A stretch of 40,372 bases of DNA from Prosthecobacter debontii (GCA_945861385.1 CAMAUI010000032.1:1-40372); one strand, 5' to 3'. Numbered from the stretch's first letter, positions 10,201 to 17,600 are shown. The notes: generated by a model from the letters alone, not told the origin. Numbers and translations: made by a program.

Positions 10201-10945
10201 GTTTCGTGATGTCCGCTGTGAAAAGATAGGTGCGGGTGACCACCGGGGAACGGCGCATCCCGCCGGCAAATGCCGCCGCGCGCACAACCGTCGTTTTCGC
10301 GATGCGCAGAGGAGCGGTGAATTTTTTCCCGCCCTCGCCCGGCTCCGTGCCATCGAGCGTGTAGCGGATCACCGCACCCGCGGTGCCGCTGGAAAGCGTC
10401 AGCGAAAATGGCGCGGACTTGAAACCATGCGGCTCGCTGAATTCCGGCGCGCGGGCGATCGCAACGCTCACCGTGTCATTCGCCGCGCCCGGCGTCGGGT
10501 GCGCGAGGTAGTCCGAGCCATCGTGCGACAAATCGGGAAGCTGCAGCGGATACGCGAGCGTATGCACGACGCTCCGGTCCGGGGCGGAAAGCACCAGCGT
10601 CTCCCCGCCGTCATTGAGCCGGAAATTCGCGTGCGGTCGCGCGGACGGGAGCGACTGATTCCGATCCGAGCAGAAAACCACGAGATACCCGCCCGGCGCG
10701 ACCGTCACCGCCGGGAAGGTCCAGCGGTCGGGCTTCGCAGGGTCGTCGGAAAGAAACCAGCCGGCGAGATTCAGCGGCCCGGCATCGGGGTTGTGGATCT
10801 CAACCCAGTCGGGAAAACGTCCGTCATCATCCACGATGACCGACTGCCCCGCCGCCATCACCTCGGTGATGCGCGGTGCCGCCATCGTGAATGATGGGAC
10901 GAAGAGTGCGGAAAGTATCGCGGGGATGCTGGATTTCGAGGGCAT
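4280..10945 (-). CDS. Giant secreted lamin-tail / CotH-like / PA14 multidomain protein
   Basis: This 2221-aa protein starts with a signal peptide ending near TMAA. A lamin-tail domain follows (22-128: RITEVMAAG, WVEIHNPDAGPLNLAGW), then a chitobiase C-terminal-like beta domain (168-242: IRYTLDGTEP). A CotH-kinase-like region spans about 297-590 (LRIRGGASR, KHSFRVLFRKEYG, FYHLYINGQYWGMYQ, FFAHDWEISMYN). Next come a second chitobiase-like module (795-875), further lamin-tail modules (882-1032 and 1178-1295, ITEIHYHPPG and ISEIHYAPPG), an Ig-like module (1348-1428), PA14 (1442-1582, LLASFYDG), a putative-Ig module (1595-1682, PPGLSLRDDGRFGGTPTAAG) and an InlB-type B-repeat (1782-1848, GTVSP, FSHWGD). 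The C-terminal 370 residues are beta-rich and unassigned. Spore CotH is a protein kinase; whether this secreted homologue is active is unknown. It is convergent with the LamG gene and monocistronic. Confidence 0.88.
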   Translation of the reverse strand: MPSKSSIPAILSALFVPSFTMAAPRITEVMAAGQSVIVDDDGRFPDWVEIHNPDAGPLNLAGWFLSDDPAKPDRWTFPAVTVAPGGYLVVFCSDRNQSLPSARPHANFRLNDGGETLVLSAPDRSVVHTLAYPLQLPDLSHDGSDYLAHPTPGAANDTVSVAIARAPEFSEPHGFKSAPFSLTLSSGTAGAVIRYTLDGTEPGEGGKKFTAPLRIAKTTVVRAAAFAGGMRRSPVVTRTYLFTADITKQSLDGRTPAGWPRSWGGNHVDYGLDPRIAAQGKFAPQLGAALKDIPSISIVMPLDDLFDPALGIYANAYEKGREWERAASLELIKPDGTPGFQANAGLRIRGGASRDSGNPKHSFRVLFRKEYGAEALEYPLFGAGGAKRTERFDLRCEQLVAWHYFVDPDTDFIRDIYGRDTQLALGQPASRGDFYHLYINGQYWGMYQTDERIGAEFAAEYFGGSESDYDTVKINYDNDSTGGGTDFVDGTFGAWRRAVEVGWEGFTSDVNYFRIQGLNADGTRNPGMDPLIDVDNLIDYMLAGIFIAADDSPPSFGTQNNWYSVRSRKGKFGFRFFAHDWEISMYNGDDNRVGPQPVVNPFLNGYGGPDEFAGDIIGPPAGLDPTSANPWHFWEAMRMNAEFRLRVADRAQRHFFNNGPLTQENATARWRARMDEINLAVIGESARWGDARQDDFGGGFLRQEKREGKNIRAHVLAPGGDEDDIVIDPLPGPPKPPGPGSGGPRKRPKPFTRDNWVRACNEHILDGFLANRTATVLQHLREGGLFPSIPAPSVEIAAGTVVSLADGIGPGVVPSPVIFFTLNGDDPRRVGGEVARSAVVYTGPFGIARRTTLKARTLHRGEWSALTERDIEPGVDFSALRITEIHYHPPGDAAAPGAECEFIELQNTGAVPLDLAGLRFTAGLDFSFPSVQLAAGQRVVIVGNAVAFEARHPGVAHAGQFAGRLSDDGESLTVETATGARVLSVRYADDGDWPSAPDGFGWSLVYDGTGDADDGGNWRASDFPGGSPGGDDPREFREAHVVISEVSVQATTELELENHEAFEVDAGGWKLRSGTTEISLPQPTLIPPLGRVSVPAGLALAAEGGGIALIRAPHATGPATAGAPGTSRRDHVHRFAHGPLLPGTSYGRYLTVEKREFFPMQISPTPGAENSGPLIPPLRISEIHYAPPGEIFVERLIPLPELPGLEFVEIENRLPAPGNLGGARLPGLGYEFPADAVIPAKGRALVVTGDPDAFRARHSVPAGVPIFGPASGALQDNGERVAIEFPVTAGGQPAFLTGDETRYNDRPPWPVIPPGSGFSLQRINAEIFAAEPHAWGAAEPTPGTANKVNAAPMVAISITGPDEAGRLHAVATAGDADGTVEMVELVVDGIVVAADAEAPFEFTVRPQPGLHDIAARATDERGGVGESETLSVEIAGRPDGFGRGLLASFYDGTEPVGDPVLSQVVPQVGGDWFHIPPPHLREPGSFAAVFTGTLVPRRSGIHSFNFQVAGGMRFFIRGAVALDAWTDAGTYGLLHFNHAIHLNEGEEYEIRVEYFDADGRAYLGMTWTEPDSFIEVPVPANLLYAPGLDSSALGVAGPPGIERTFLGRAVNARFTAMNASGAVEWSIESGEPPPGLSLRDDGRFGGTPTAAGVFAFVVRAAEISGDSPRSATCAVTMRIVDRKIAAPAVRVLTPGAIVNHSGDVKLSGTAGGPRPVAWVRYSVNGNAWHALPGGPSWSVLLPAHDALGAGDNYLQVQAEDEDGRLSPIIERVFSRRFPGTLRVTIEGAGTVSPSFLGLSTRIVGQSYTITATPAPGYLFSHWGDLGFAREPRLSFVMQENMSIIAVFAPNPFLGAGGRFSGFLGEGERSHLKRGRMSLAVAESGAYTGAIRFAGVRYPMKGRFTTSGDAYFYTGTPDGSRYVNVNMHFDPAAGSISITIFASAGETFIETGGTLSRVPWSAALPCPHRGRWTMRMPSAESPPPAGMPAGEAHAALSITAAGGVSVIGRLPVGGVFSSSASVDENGNLAFFAAPLRGGATAEDESVSGSLAITSQRVPRITGTLLWAKANLHGGPKLAFSGERIIILPPPVDEQTVFAWELAASGSRHRPPGPNKLVLGYSDVSVVIGGADGGADFEKPARLVPSHAFAFTLPDANQSDVYADPVTGLVRGSFLIGGAGWKALGVVDALGDEIAGFAAGPDAASGGFNIHQRLVRRPANPGR
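4284..4303. terminator. Possible hairpin between convergent genes
   Basis: CGCCCTG and CAGGGCG pair perfectly around a 6-base loop, at the very end of the minus-strand giant gene and about 100 bases beyond the stop of the plus-strand LamG gene. Neither side carries a T-run, so intrinsic termination is uncertain. The 95-base gap also holds a TTCGCGTCCTTCGCGTCTTT stretch (about 4225-4245) that resembles a common dispersed intergenic repeat. Confidence 0.25.
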
Positions 10946-11026
10946 GGCTGGTGATCGGGTGGTTGGTAGGTCGCCTGCAAAACGGCTTCGCTCAACTGAA
11001 AATTAGTCCGTCACACCCTGGAAGGC

Positions 11027-12877
11027 TCACGGCTGCAATTGCAGCGCCACGATCCGCCGGTTCTTCGTGTCGGCCACGAAGATCCGCGATTTTGAATCCA
11101 CGCAGAGTCCCCACGGCGTCGCAAACTGCCCCTCGCCGGTTCCTGTGCTGCCATAGCGGCCGAGCAGCCTGCCATCCGTCGAGACTCGCGTGAGCCGGCC
11201 AGCGCCATACTCGATGATGTAGAGGGTGCCGTCCGGCGCGAATGTGAGGTCGTAGGGTAGGTTAAGAGCGAGCGCGCTTTTCCCATCCGCGCCTTCGCCG
11301 AGGATGCCGATGAATTCGCCGCTGTCCTTGAAGAGATGCACACGGTTGTTCGCCGCGTCGGCGACGAACAGTTTTCCATCGCGCCACGCCATGCCGCTCG
11401 GGCGCTGGAACTGCCCCGGCCCGGTGCCCGCGCTTCCAAATTCGCGCAGCAATTCGCCGTCGCGGGTGAAGACCTGGATGCGATCGTGGCCTCCGTATTC
11501 GCACACGTAGAGATTCTCCGCGGCGTCCTTGGTGATGCCGACCGGGAAGATAAACTGCCCGGGCTCCGTACCCTTCACGCTGCCGACCGTGTGGAGCACC
11601 TTGCCGGCCTGGTCGAACCACACCACGCGGTGGTAATGCGTGTCGCAAACGACGATGCGGTCGTCTTTCAGCCACACGATGCCCTCCGGTTTTCCGAACT
11701 GCACGTCGAGCATCTTCCACTGGCGCAGCAGCGCGCCCTCCGCGCTGTAAATCAGCACGCGCCCGGCGGTGTCGAGCACGGCCAGTTCGTCGCGTGGTCC
11801 TGCGGCCATCGAGCGCGCAGTCGGCTGCGTCGCTCCCTCGGGCGGGAGCATCCAGGTGCGCCATGACTTCACCGGGAGGACGGGTGCGCCGTCGTCGCGT
11901 TTGCAGCCGGCGGAGAAAAATGCCATCGCCGCGAAACACAGGATCGCATGGAGCAGCGCGCGCAGTCTCACCCGTGTACCCGCCGCTGGCGGCCCGCCCG
12001 GGCGATGGATGAATGTTCGCGCGACGCCATTTTCCGCCCGCACTTCCGTCTCCGCATGCGAACCGAGGAAGCGCGAACCCGTCACGACATGCGCCCCGTC
12101 CTCCGCCGTCTCCACGAGCAGCCGCTCCGGGCGGAGGCATCGCGCCTCCCGCCACGTCTCGCGTAGCCACTGGCGCGCGTCATCGGGCGTGAGCCAGTTC
12201 GCCGGGCCGAGGAAATCCGCGATCTCCTCCGATGCCGGCTGATCGTACAGCGTCTCGATTTTCCCGCTGAACAGCACCGCGCCTTCGCGAAGGCATACCG
12301 CATACCCGGCCTCGGCGAGCGCGATTTCCGGCGCGTGCGTGGCGAAGACGAATGATGCACCGGTGCCCTCGATGTGTTCGCGGATTGCCCGCCAGTATTT
12401 TCCCACGCGGGCGGAGTCCACATGCGCGAGCGGCTCGTCCATCACCAGCGTGCGGGTGCCCATTGCCAGCGCGCGCGCGACCGCTAGCCGGTTCCGCTCG
12501 CCATGGCTGAGTTTTACAGGCCGGGATTTTGCGCAGTGCGCGATGTCGAATGCGGCAAGCAGCCGGTCCGCCTCGCCACTGCTGGCACCGCATTCCGTCA
12601 GATGCCTGTGCGCCGTGCAATCCGGCCAGAGCCCGTCGCCCTGCGGCACCCACGCCGTGCGGAGATCGCCGAGCACTTTTCCGCTGCCGGGCTTTTCAAA
12701 ACCCGCGAGCAGATTGAGCAACGAAGTCTTCCCTGCGCCCGATGCGCCGAGCACGGCGGTGATGCCTCGCGGGATCACGAGTGACACATCGCGCAGCCGC
12801 GCGGGACGCAGCGTCACGGATTCGAGAGCGAAGAGGGCGTCATCCTGCACGGCGCTGTGGATAGAAGCGCGCGGCAA
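11027..12877 (-). CDS. Iron-type ABC transporter ATPase fused to an NHL-repeat lipoprotein-like domain
   Basis: A single uninterrupted 616-codon frame encodes two proteins that are normally separate. Residues about 12-230 are an ABC ATPase with Walker A (GASGAGKT, 44-51), Q-loop (VPQGDG), signature (LSHGERNRLAVARA), Walker B (TLVMDEPLAHVD) and H-loop (FATHAPE). Residues 255-305 resemble a TOBE-like regulatory domain ending AAGTRVRLRA. A lipoprotein-like signal follows directly (RLRALLHAILCFAAM, lipobox SAGC with Cys325), then an NHL beta-propeller (about 345-616: GKPEGIVWL, GQFIFPVGITKD, GQFQRPSGMAWRD, GQFATPWGLCVD). Codon 303 is GTG, so internal initiation could also yield the lipoprotein alone. 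The gene start is TTG at 12877 or GTG at codon 10; neither has a clear ribosome-binding site, and both overlap the permease stop, pointing to coupled translation. It is the last gene of the ABC importer operon. Confidence 0.85.
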   Translation of the reverse strand: MPRASIHSAVQDDALFALESVTLRPARLRDVSLVIPRGITAVLGASGAGKTSLLNLLAGFEKPGSGKVLGDLRTAWVPQGDGLWPDCTAHRHLTECGASSGEADRLLAAFDIAHCAKSRPVKLSHGERNRLAVARALAMGTRTLVMDEPLAHVDSARVGKYWRAIREHIEGTGASFVFATHAPEIALAEAGYAVCLREGAVLFSGKIETLYDQPASEEIADFLGPANWLTPDDARQWLRETWREARCLRPERLLVETAEDGAHVVTGSRFLGSHAETEVRAENGVARTFIHRPGGPPAAGTRVRLRALLHAILCFAAMAFFSAGCKRDDGAPVLPVKSWRTWMLPPEGATQPTARSMAAGPRDELAVLDTAGRVLIYSAEGALLRQWKMLDVQFGKPEGIVWLKDDRIVVCDTHYHRVVWFDQAGKVLHTVGSVKGTEPGQFIFPVGITKDAAENLYVCEYGGHDRIQVFTRDGELLREFGSAGTGPGQFQRPSGMAWRDGKLFVADAANNRVHLFKDSGEFIGILGEGADGKSALALNLPYDLTFAPDGTLYIIEYGAGRLTRVSTDGRLLGRYGSTGTGEGQFATPWGLCVDSKSRIFVADTKNRRIVALQLQP

Positions 12878-14186
12878 GCGCGGTCAACAGCGCAGCGCCC
12901 AGCGGCACCACGAAGGCGAGGCAAAACATCACAATCAGCGAGGCACTCGGCCCGTAGTGCATAAGGTTGAGCAGACGGACGCCCGCCGATGTGAATTGCG
13001 GTGGCGCGAGCAGCGCGTTGATCGTGAAGTCACCGTAGCCGAAGCAGAACAGCAACAGCAGCGCGCACAGCCGCGGCCAGCCGTCGAGCTGCCACACCGC
13101 GCGCCGCGCACCAGCGGCCCGCGCCACATGCAGCGCGGGGCGGTCGCGGGTCGTCCCGATGCCGAAGCGCAGCAGCAGCGCGAACGGCAGCAACACGAGC
13201 GCAAGGCCGAGCACCGCGGGGAAAATCGTGTCGCGGAGTAAATGCAGCGGCGGGGTTTGCAGCAGGGCCAGCAGCATCAGGCCGCAGAGGAGCGGGCCCA
13301 ACAATCCCGGAAGCGCGAACAGCCATCGCCAGCCACGGCGGCCTTCGATCCATCCCGCGAGCAGCCACGCGAAGATCGTCGCCACGGCGGACAAGCCGGC
13401 GCTGTTCGCGATTTCGCGCCATGGCGCGAGAGCAAGCACGCTGCTGCGAAGAAACGTCTGCGGGGCCATCACAACTTCGAGCACAACGACAAGCGCGCTC
13501 ATCGCGAATCCCAGCGCCAGGACAACCGGCAACACGATGATCGCTCCCCGCGATCCCAGACGTCCCGCGACATCTGGCATCGCAGCCCCGGGCCGCGCGC
13601 ATATCGCGAGCATGGCGATGAGCGCCGCCTGGATGGCGAACGGAAGCGCCGCCAGCCGAAGGGACTCGCCGAGGCTCAGACCGCCCACTTGTGCGTCGAA
13701 CAGCGACACCGTCCACGCGCGCATGTTCCAGGTCGTCGCAAACTCGAACTCCTGAAATGCAAGCAGGAACACCACTGCGCACCCGAGCCACAGCCCGCGA
13801 CCGAATGCGCGCATCTCCCAGACCCGCCTCCGCCACCACGACGTGGCCGCGCATCCCCGCAGGCAATGCACCGCCTCCGCCGACATCCCTGCGGGCGTGA
13901 GCCACACGACGAGCAACGCCGCCGCCGCGTAACGCGAGAACATCAGGAAAGCCAGCAGCCCTTCGCGGGAACCCGGACTTCGCTCCATGAAGACGAGTTG
14001 GAAAAGGAACGCGATCGAGAACCCCGGCGTGAGCAGGGCCGCCGCCACGACCCACAATGCCCAGGAGCGGAAGCCGCGTGATGCCGCGCAAATCCCCGGG
14101 CCCGCGGCGAGCAGGATCGCGAGCGAGGCCAGCGCAACGGTGCCCGCGCGTGCGAGCGAGAAGAGGGTCGCTTCGACGATGCTCAT
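12840..14186 (-). CDS. ABC transporter permease, iron(III)/FbpB-like
   Basis: This 448-aa integral membrane protein has roughly a dozen hydrophobic segments arranged as two permease-like halves, the layout of FbpB-type permeases for periplasmic-binding-protein-dependent uptake. Examples of membrane segments are VALASLAILLAAGPGI, IIVLPVVLALGFAMSALVV and LLGPLLCGLMLLALL. The second half contains a permease-type cytoplasmic loop (LHVARAAGARRAVWQLDGWP) that would contact the ATPase. The gene lies 19 bases after the binding-protein gene and overlaps the ATPase-NHL gene, so the three are very likely co-transcribed. The substrate is inferred from the binding protein. The sequence is divergent, and conserved EAA residues are only partly visible. 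Confidence 0.82.
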   Translation of the reverse strand: MSIVEATLFSLARAGTVALASLAILLAAGPGICAASRGFRSWALWVVAAALLTPGFSIAFLFQLVFMERSPGSREGLLAFLMFSRYAAAALLVVWLTPAGMSAEAVHCLRGCAATSWWRRRVWEMRAFGRGLWLGCAVVFLLAFQEFEFATTWNMRAWTVSLFDAQVGGLSLGESLRLAALPFAIQAALIAMLAICARPGAAMPDVAGRLGSRGAIIVLPVVLALGFAMSALVVVLEVVMAPQTFLRSSVLALAPWREIANSAGLSAVATIFAWLLAGWIEGRRGWRWLFALPGLLGPLLCGLMLLALLQTPPLHLLRDTIFPAVLGLALVLLPFALLLRFGIGTTRDRPALHVARAAGARRAVWQLDGWPRLCALLLLFCFGYGDFTINALLAPPQFTSAGVRLLNLMHYGPSASLIVMFCLAFVVPLGAALLTALAARFYPQRRAG

Positions 14187-14205
14187 TGGCGGGGCCGGTG
14201 CGCTG

Positions 14206-15300
14206 TCATCTGAGATATTCGTCCTTCAGCCATTCGAGGCATTCGTTGCGCGCTTTCAGCAGGCCCGAAAGCGGGAGTCCCCCGGCGGCCGCGGGCATGA
14301 GCGCGCGAACCTCGTCCGGGATCTGCGCGGCGCCTGCTTCGTCGAGCGGGCCGAGGGGGATCTGGCGGCTCCTGGATTTTGCCAGCGCGAGTTCCGTTCG
14401 CGCGGACAGGAGGAAATCCGCGAGCCTCCGCGCGTCGGCGGGCCGCTTGGTGCCGCGGATGATGGCGACGGTGTTCGGGATGCAGATGGTCGCGCCATTT
14501 TCCAGTCGCACGGGCGTCGCGGTGACGGCCGCCCCGGCGTCCTTCGCGGCGAAGTAATCATCCGTGTCCGTCCAGCCCGCGTCGCACCGTCCACCGGCGA
14601 CAATGTCCTTCACCGCGGCGTTGCCATTCACCTCCACGAGGCCGTGCTCGCGCGTGCCGTGGTGCCACGCTTTCGTGCGATCGCCGCCCCACAGGCTCCA
14701 CAGCGCGGTGTAGTGCGTGAGCGTCGTGCCGTAGAGCGGCTTGGCGAGCGCGAAGCGGGTGAGATCGTCGTTCAGCGCGTCATTGGTCCAGGTGGTCCCG
14801 GCGCGATGGATCGTCACGCGCAGCCGCGCAGCGAAGCCCGCCCACCGGCCATCGGCGTCGCGGAACCGTTCCGGCATGCGCGTCCACCCCGCGCCCTTGT
14901 GCGGATCGAGCAGTCCGCGTTCGGCAAGGTCGAGCGTGCCGAGCAGTTCGTTGTTCCAGAACACGTCGCAGCGCGGATTTTTCTCCTCGCGGATGATCTG
15001 CTCGACGAGGCCGAGCGACTTGGTCGCCTCCGTGTCGAACTTCACCGTCACCGCGATGCCCGTCTGTTTTTCAAAATCGCGCAGCACCGCCTCGGAGAAC
15101 ACGGAATCATGCGCGCAATAAACGACCAGTTTGCCGCGTTCGAGCGACTGCCAGACGAGGACGAGCAGGCCGAGGCCGAGGATGAGGAGCAGTTTGCCCT
15201 TGAAGTCGCGGAGGTCTTGCACGCGCGTGGTGTGGCTGATCGGCCCGCGCGCGGGAAGCGGGAAAGTCGCCGCGTTTTTTTTCGCGCCGGCAATTGCCAA
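14206..15300 (-). CDS. Extracellular solute-binding protein of an iron-type ABC importer
   Basis: The protein has 364 aa from ATG 15300. A GTG at codon 27 would give a 338-aa form starting directly before the membrane segment (KLLLILGLGLLVLVW). The remainder matches the bacterial extracellular solute-binding family 1/6 (Fe3+, thiamine, aminoethylphosphonate type). It begins KLVVYCAHDS, continues ILRDFEKQTGI-like (VLRDFEKQTGIAVTVKFDTE), and has the CDVFWNNELLGTLDLAERGL motif and the ANTVAII-like PNTVAIIRGTKRPADARRLADFLLS segment. The N-terminal segment lacks a lipobox and may act as a membrane anchor. Operon order is binding protein, permease, ATPase. It is divergent from the DUF3467 gene with about 30 bases between starts, so the two promoters must overlap. 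The substrate (ferric iron or a small organophosphorus or sugar-phosphate compound) is undecided. Confidence 0.82.
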   Translation of the reverse strand: MAIAGAKKNAATFPLPARGPISHTTRVQDLRDFKGKLLLILGLGLLVLVWQSLERGKLVVYCAHDSVFSEAVLRDFEKQTGIAVTVKFDTEATKSLGLVEQIIREEKNPRCDVFWNNELLGTLDLAERGLLDPHKGAGWTRMPERFRDADGRWAGFAARLRVTIHRAGTTWTNDALNDDLTRFALAKPLYGTTLTHYTALWSLWGGDRTKAWHHGTREHGLVEVNGNAAVKDIVAGGRCDAGWTDTDDYFAAKDAGAAVTATPVRLENGATICIPNTVAIIRGTKRPADARRLADFLLSARTELALAKSRSRQIPLGPLDEAGAAQIPDEVRALMPAAAGGLPLSGLLKARNECLEWLKDEYLR

Positions 15301-15330
15301 GCCGCGCGAGGCCCATTACCAGTCCGCGCC

Positions 15331-15615
15331 ATGGCCAACGAACCCAAGCAACAGCAAATGAAAATCCAGGTGAAATACGAGGACATGACCGCGCGCTACG
15401 CGAACCAGGTCGTCCTCACGACGGGGCAGGAGGAAATCTTCCTCGATTTCTCGAGCGGCCTGATTCCCGACCAGGGCACCGGATCGAGCACGCTGCCGAT
15501 CCACACGCGCATCGCGATGACGCCGGCTGGCGCGCGCCGGCTCTACCAGGTGCTCGGGCAGTTTTTCCAAAAAACACAGGAAGCGAATGCCGCCGCATCG
15601 GCGGCGAAAAAATAG
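15331..15615 (+). CDS. DUF3467 family protein
   Basis: This 94-aa protein starts at ATG 15331. The frame is open much further upstream, but that part is antisense to the ABC operon and is not expected to be translated. The pattern DMTARYANQVVLTTGQEEIFLDFS followed by HTRIAMTPAGARRLYQVLGQFF matches the DUF3467 family: a YAN motif, an F-x-L-D-F strand, then 'R-I-x-x-T/S-P' and a helix. The function of this widespread small family is unknown. The C-terminus is Ala/Lys rich. Confidence 0.85.
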   Translation: MANEPKQQQMKIQVKYEDMTARYANQVVLTTGQEEIFLDFSSGLIPDQGTGSSTLPIHTRIAMTPAGARRLYQVLGQFFQKTQEANAAASAAKK

Positions 15616-15666
15616 CGCCGCTGTACTGCGCGGAGGCGGGGGCCGGATTTTAATAGTCGCGGGTTT

Positions 15667-15685
15667 CGCAGCTTGATGAGCTGCG
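15667..15685. repeat. Short hairpin between convergent genes
   Basis: CGCAGCT and AGCTGCG pair perfectly around TGATG in the 81-base gap between the DUF3467 gene and the convergent small gene. It could serve as a shared transcription terminator, but no T-run follows on either strand. Confidence 0.3.
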
Positions 15686-15696
15686 TGCGCTCCACA

Positions 15697-16050
15697 TTAT
15701 TTAGTCGTGTTCGCAGTCACGCGGTTCCGCTTGATGGCTTCGAATTCCACATTCTGAGCCGCGGCTTCCTTCAAGAAACCAGCCACTGCCGCGGGGACTC
15801 CGCGATACTCTTTCCCTGTCCGTTTCACGATGCCCAACTCGACGAGCCGCTGAAGTTTTTCGTAAGCCCGCAGGCGGAGCATCTCCTCGCCTCCCCTTGA
15901 CGCATTGCGCGCTTTGAGATTCGCGTGAACGACTGTGAACAGGTTTTTGAACTCGAACGAAGTCTTAACGGAAAGCACCGTTGCGATCTCCTCGGCCACC
16001 AAATCAGGGCCCCGACGCGAAAAACTGCTGGTTGATTTCATATACCCCAT
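15697..16050 (-). CDS. Small hypothetical protein, possible winged-helix-like
   Basis: The frame is open to 16116. ATG 16050 is chosen because a strong GGGAGG ribosome-binding site sits about 8 bases upstream, giving 117 aa. I do not recognise the family. The middle and end read like a DNA-binding or protein-interaction helix bundle: EMLRLRAYEKLQRLVELGIV is followed by a KRTGKEYRGVPAAVAGFLKEA strand-turn-helix, reminiscent of a wHTH 'wing'. The composition is charged and soluble, with no membrane segment. It is flanked by convergent and tandem unrelated genes, so context gives no role. Confidence 0.6.
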   Translation of the reverse strand: MGYMKSTSSFSRRGPDLVAEEIATVLSVKTSFEFKNLFTVVHANLKARNASRGGEEMLRLRAYEKLQRLVELGIVKRTGKEYRGVPAAVAGFLKEAAAQNVEFEAIKRNRVTANTTK

Positions 16051-16332
16051 TAGCAGCCTCCCGGGGAATGTCGAGGAACCTCTTGCCCCATTTTTGCGGC
16101 CGGGAATTGTTCTCAACCGGTTCCGGGGGTTCGTTCCGCGCCCCCGCCTGTTGGCCTGGCGCTACGCGCCCCACCGGAATCAGTCCACTTATTTTCGGGC
16201 GGTGGTATTACACCGACCCGAGCACAGCCTCCGCCCGTTTGTATCGCATCGTCGCGCCGTAGCGGCGGTTCAATTCTTGTCGGTTTTGAGTTTGGGTGTC
16301 CGGACGGGCATCTGGTTTCACATTGAAATGTG

Positions 16333-17442
16333 TCAGTGCGGCAGGGGAGGGAGTTTCTCGAACTCGGTCAGCGCGGCGGCGACGCACTGGTCCATGTTGT
16401 AGTAGCGGTAGGTGGCGAGTCGGCCGACGAAGGTGGCGCCTTTTTCCACCGCCGCGAGTTCGGCGTAGCGGGTGTAAAGTGCGCGGGCGTCCGGGGCGGG
16501 GATCGGATAGTACGGTTCAAGGCCGGCTGCGTAGTCCTGCGGAAATTCGCGGACGATGGTCGTGTGCGGGAGCTTCTGGCCGGTCGCGTGTTTGATTTCC
16601 ACCACGCGGGTGTAGTCGTGGTCGTTGGGGTAGTTCACCTGCATCGCGGGCTGGGCAAATTCTACGGGCAGCGTCTCCATTTCAAAACGCAACGAGCGCC
16701 ACGGCAGGGGGCCGAGACGGTTGCCGAAGTATTCGTCCACGGGGCCAGTGTAGATGAGGTGCCGGTGCGGGATTTGCGCGCGTGCCTCGCGGAAATCCGT
16801 GCGCAGACGCACCTCGATGCCCGGCTGCGCGAGCATCCGTCCAAACATCGCCGTGTAGCCGGCGCGCGGGAGCGCCTGGAATTTCTCGTCGCAAAATCGG
16901 TCGTCGCGATTCGTGCGGACCGGGATGCGTCCGCAGACGCTCGGATCCAGCTCGCGCGGATGCCGCCGCCACTGCTTGAGCGTGTAGTTTTCAAAGAACA
17001 TCCCGTAAAGTCGGCGGCCGACCTGGCTGATGATGACCTCCTCGCTGTTGCATGGTGAGGCGATCGGTACGCGCCATTCCGCGAGCGTCGCGGCCATTTC
17101 CTCCGGCGTGCTCGGGCGGCCGATGAGCGCCTCGAATGTGTTGAGATTGATCGGGAACTGCCAGTAGCGCCCGTGGGTGTGCGAGAGGACCTTGTATTCC
17201 ACCGGATGCCACGCGGTAAACTGGCTCAGATACTCCACGACGCGGTCGCTGTTGGTCCGGAAATAATGCGGCCCGTAAGGATGGATGAGCACGCCCGCCG
17301 CGTCCGCGCGGTCGTGCGCGTTGCCGCCGATGTGATCACGCCGGTCAATGACCAGGCACGTCGCGCCGCGCTGGCTGGCGAGGCGCTCCGCCAGCACCGC
17401 ACCGGAAAAACCGGCGCCGACGATGAGGTAATCCCACGTCAT
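16333..17442 (-). CDS. glf: UDP-galactopyranose mutase
   Basis: At 369 aa this is the normal family length. The FAD-binding Rossmann motif is at the N-terminus (YLIVGAGFSGAVLAERLA), followed by DRRDHIGGNAHD, and the active-site region shows HPYGPHYFRTN, FFENYTLKQW, VRTNRDDRFCDEKFQALP and YTGPVDEYFGNRLG. The C-terminal YYNMDQCVAAAL is the conserved end motif. The enzyme interconverts UDP-galactopyranose and UDP-galactofuranose, using reduced FAD, in the cytoplasm for cell-surface glycan synthesis. The gene is single and divergent from the phosphotransacetylase gene; no glycosyltransferase genes lie next to it. The start ATG at 17442 fits the family N-terminus. Confidence 0.95.
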   Translation of the reverse strand: MTWDYLIVGAGFSGAVLAERLASQRGATCLVIDRRDHIGGNAHDRADAAGVLIHPYGPHYFRTNSDRVVEYLSQFTAWHPVEYKVLSHTHGRYWQFPINLNTFEALIGRPSTPEEMAATLAEWRVPIASPCNSEEVIISQVGRRLYGMFFENYTLKQWRRHPRELDPSVCGRIPVRTNRDDRFCDEKFQALPRAGYTAMFGRMLAQPGIEVRLRTDFREARAQIPHRHLIYTGPVDEYFGNRLGPLPWRSLRFEMETLPVEFAQPAMQVNYPNDHDYTRVVEIKHATGQKLPHTTIVREFPQDYAAGLEPYYPIPAPDARALYTRYAELAAVEKGATFVGRLATYRYYNMDQCVAAALTEFEKLPPLPH

Positions 17443-17600
17443 GCTGCGGCTGCTGCGGTCGGCTGAAAATTCATCGCCGCGCGGTGTAATGAACCCGGCG
17501 GTGGGATGCGAGCCTCGGCTTTTCGCGGGGCGCCCGCATCCGGCAGGCTGTGGAGTTTTCCCTCGTCACGGCACACCGTCCGGCATTCACTCCGCGCGTC

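Noticed and set aside
6713-10894. 1393-codon open frame antisense to the giant lamin-tail/CotH gene
   Set aside because: Translation is dominated by Arg/His/Pro with no domain. It is the usual antisense shadow of a high-GC gene, while the opposite strand has a signal peptide and many domains.
12841-12843. ATG in an ATGA overlap with the permease stop as start of the ATPase
   Set aside because: It is in a different frame from the ATPase and reaches a stop after nine codons.
13987-15330. N-terminal extension of the DUF3467 frame
   Set aside because: The extension is antisense to the permease and binding-protein genes; the family-length protein starts at ATG 15331.
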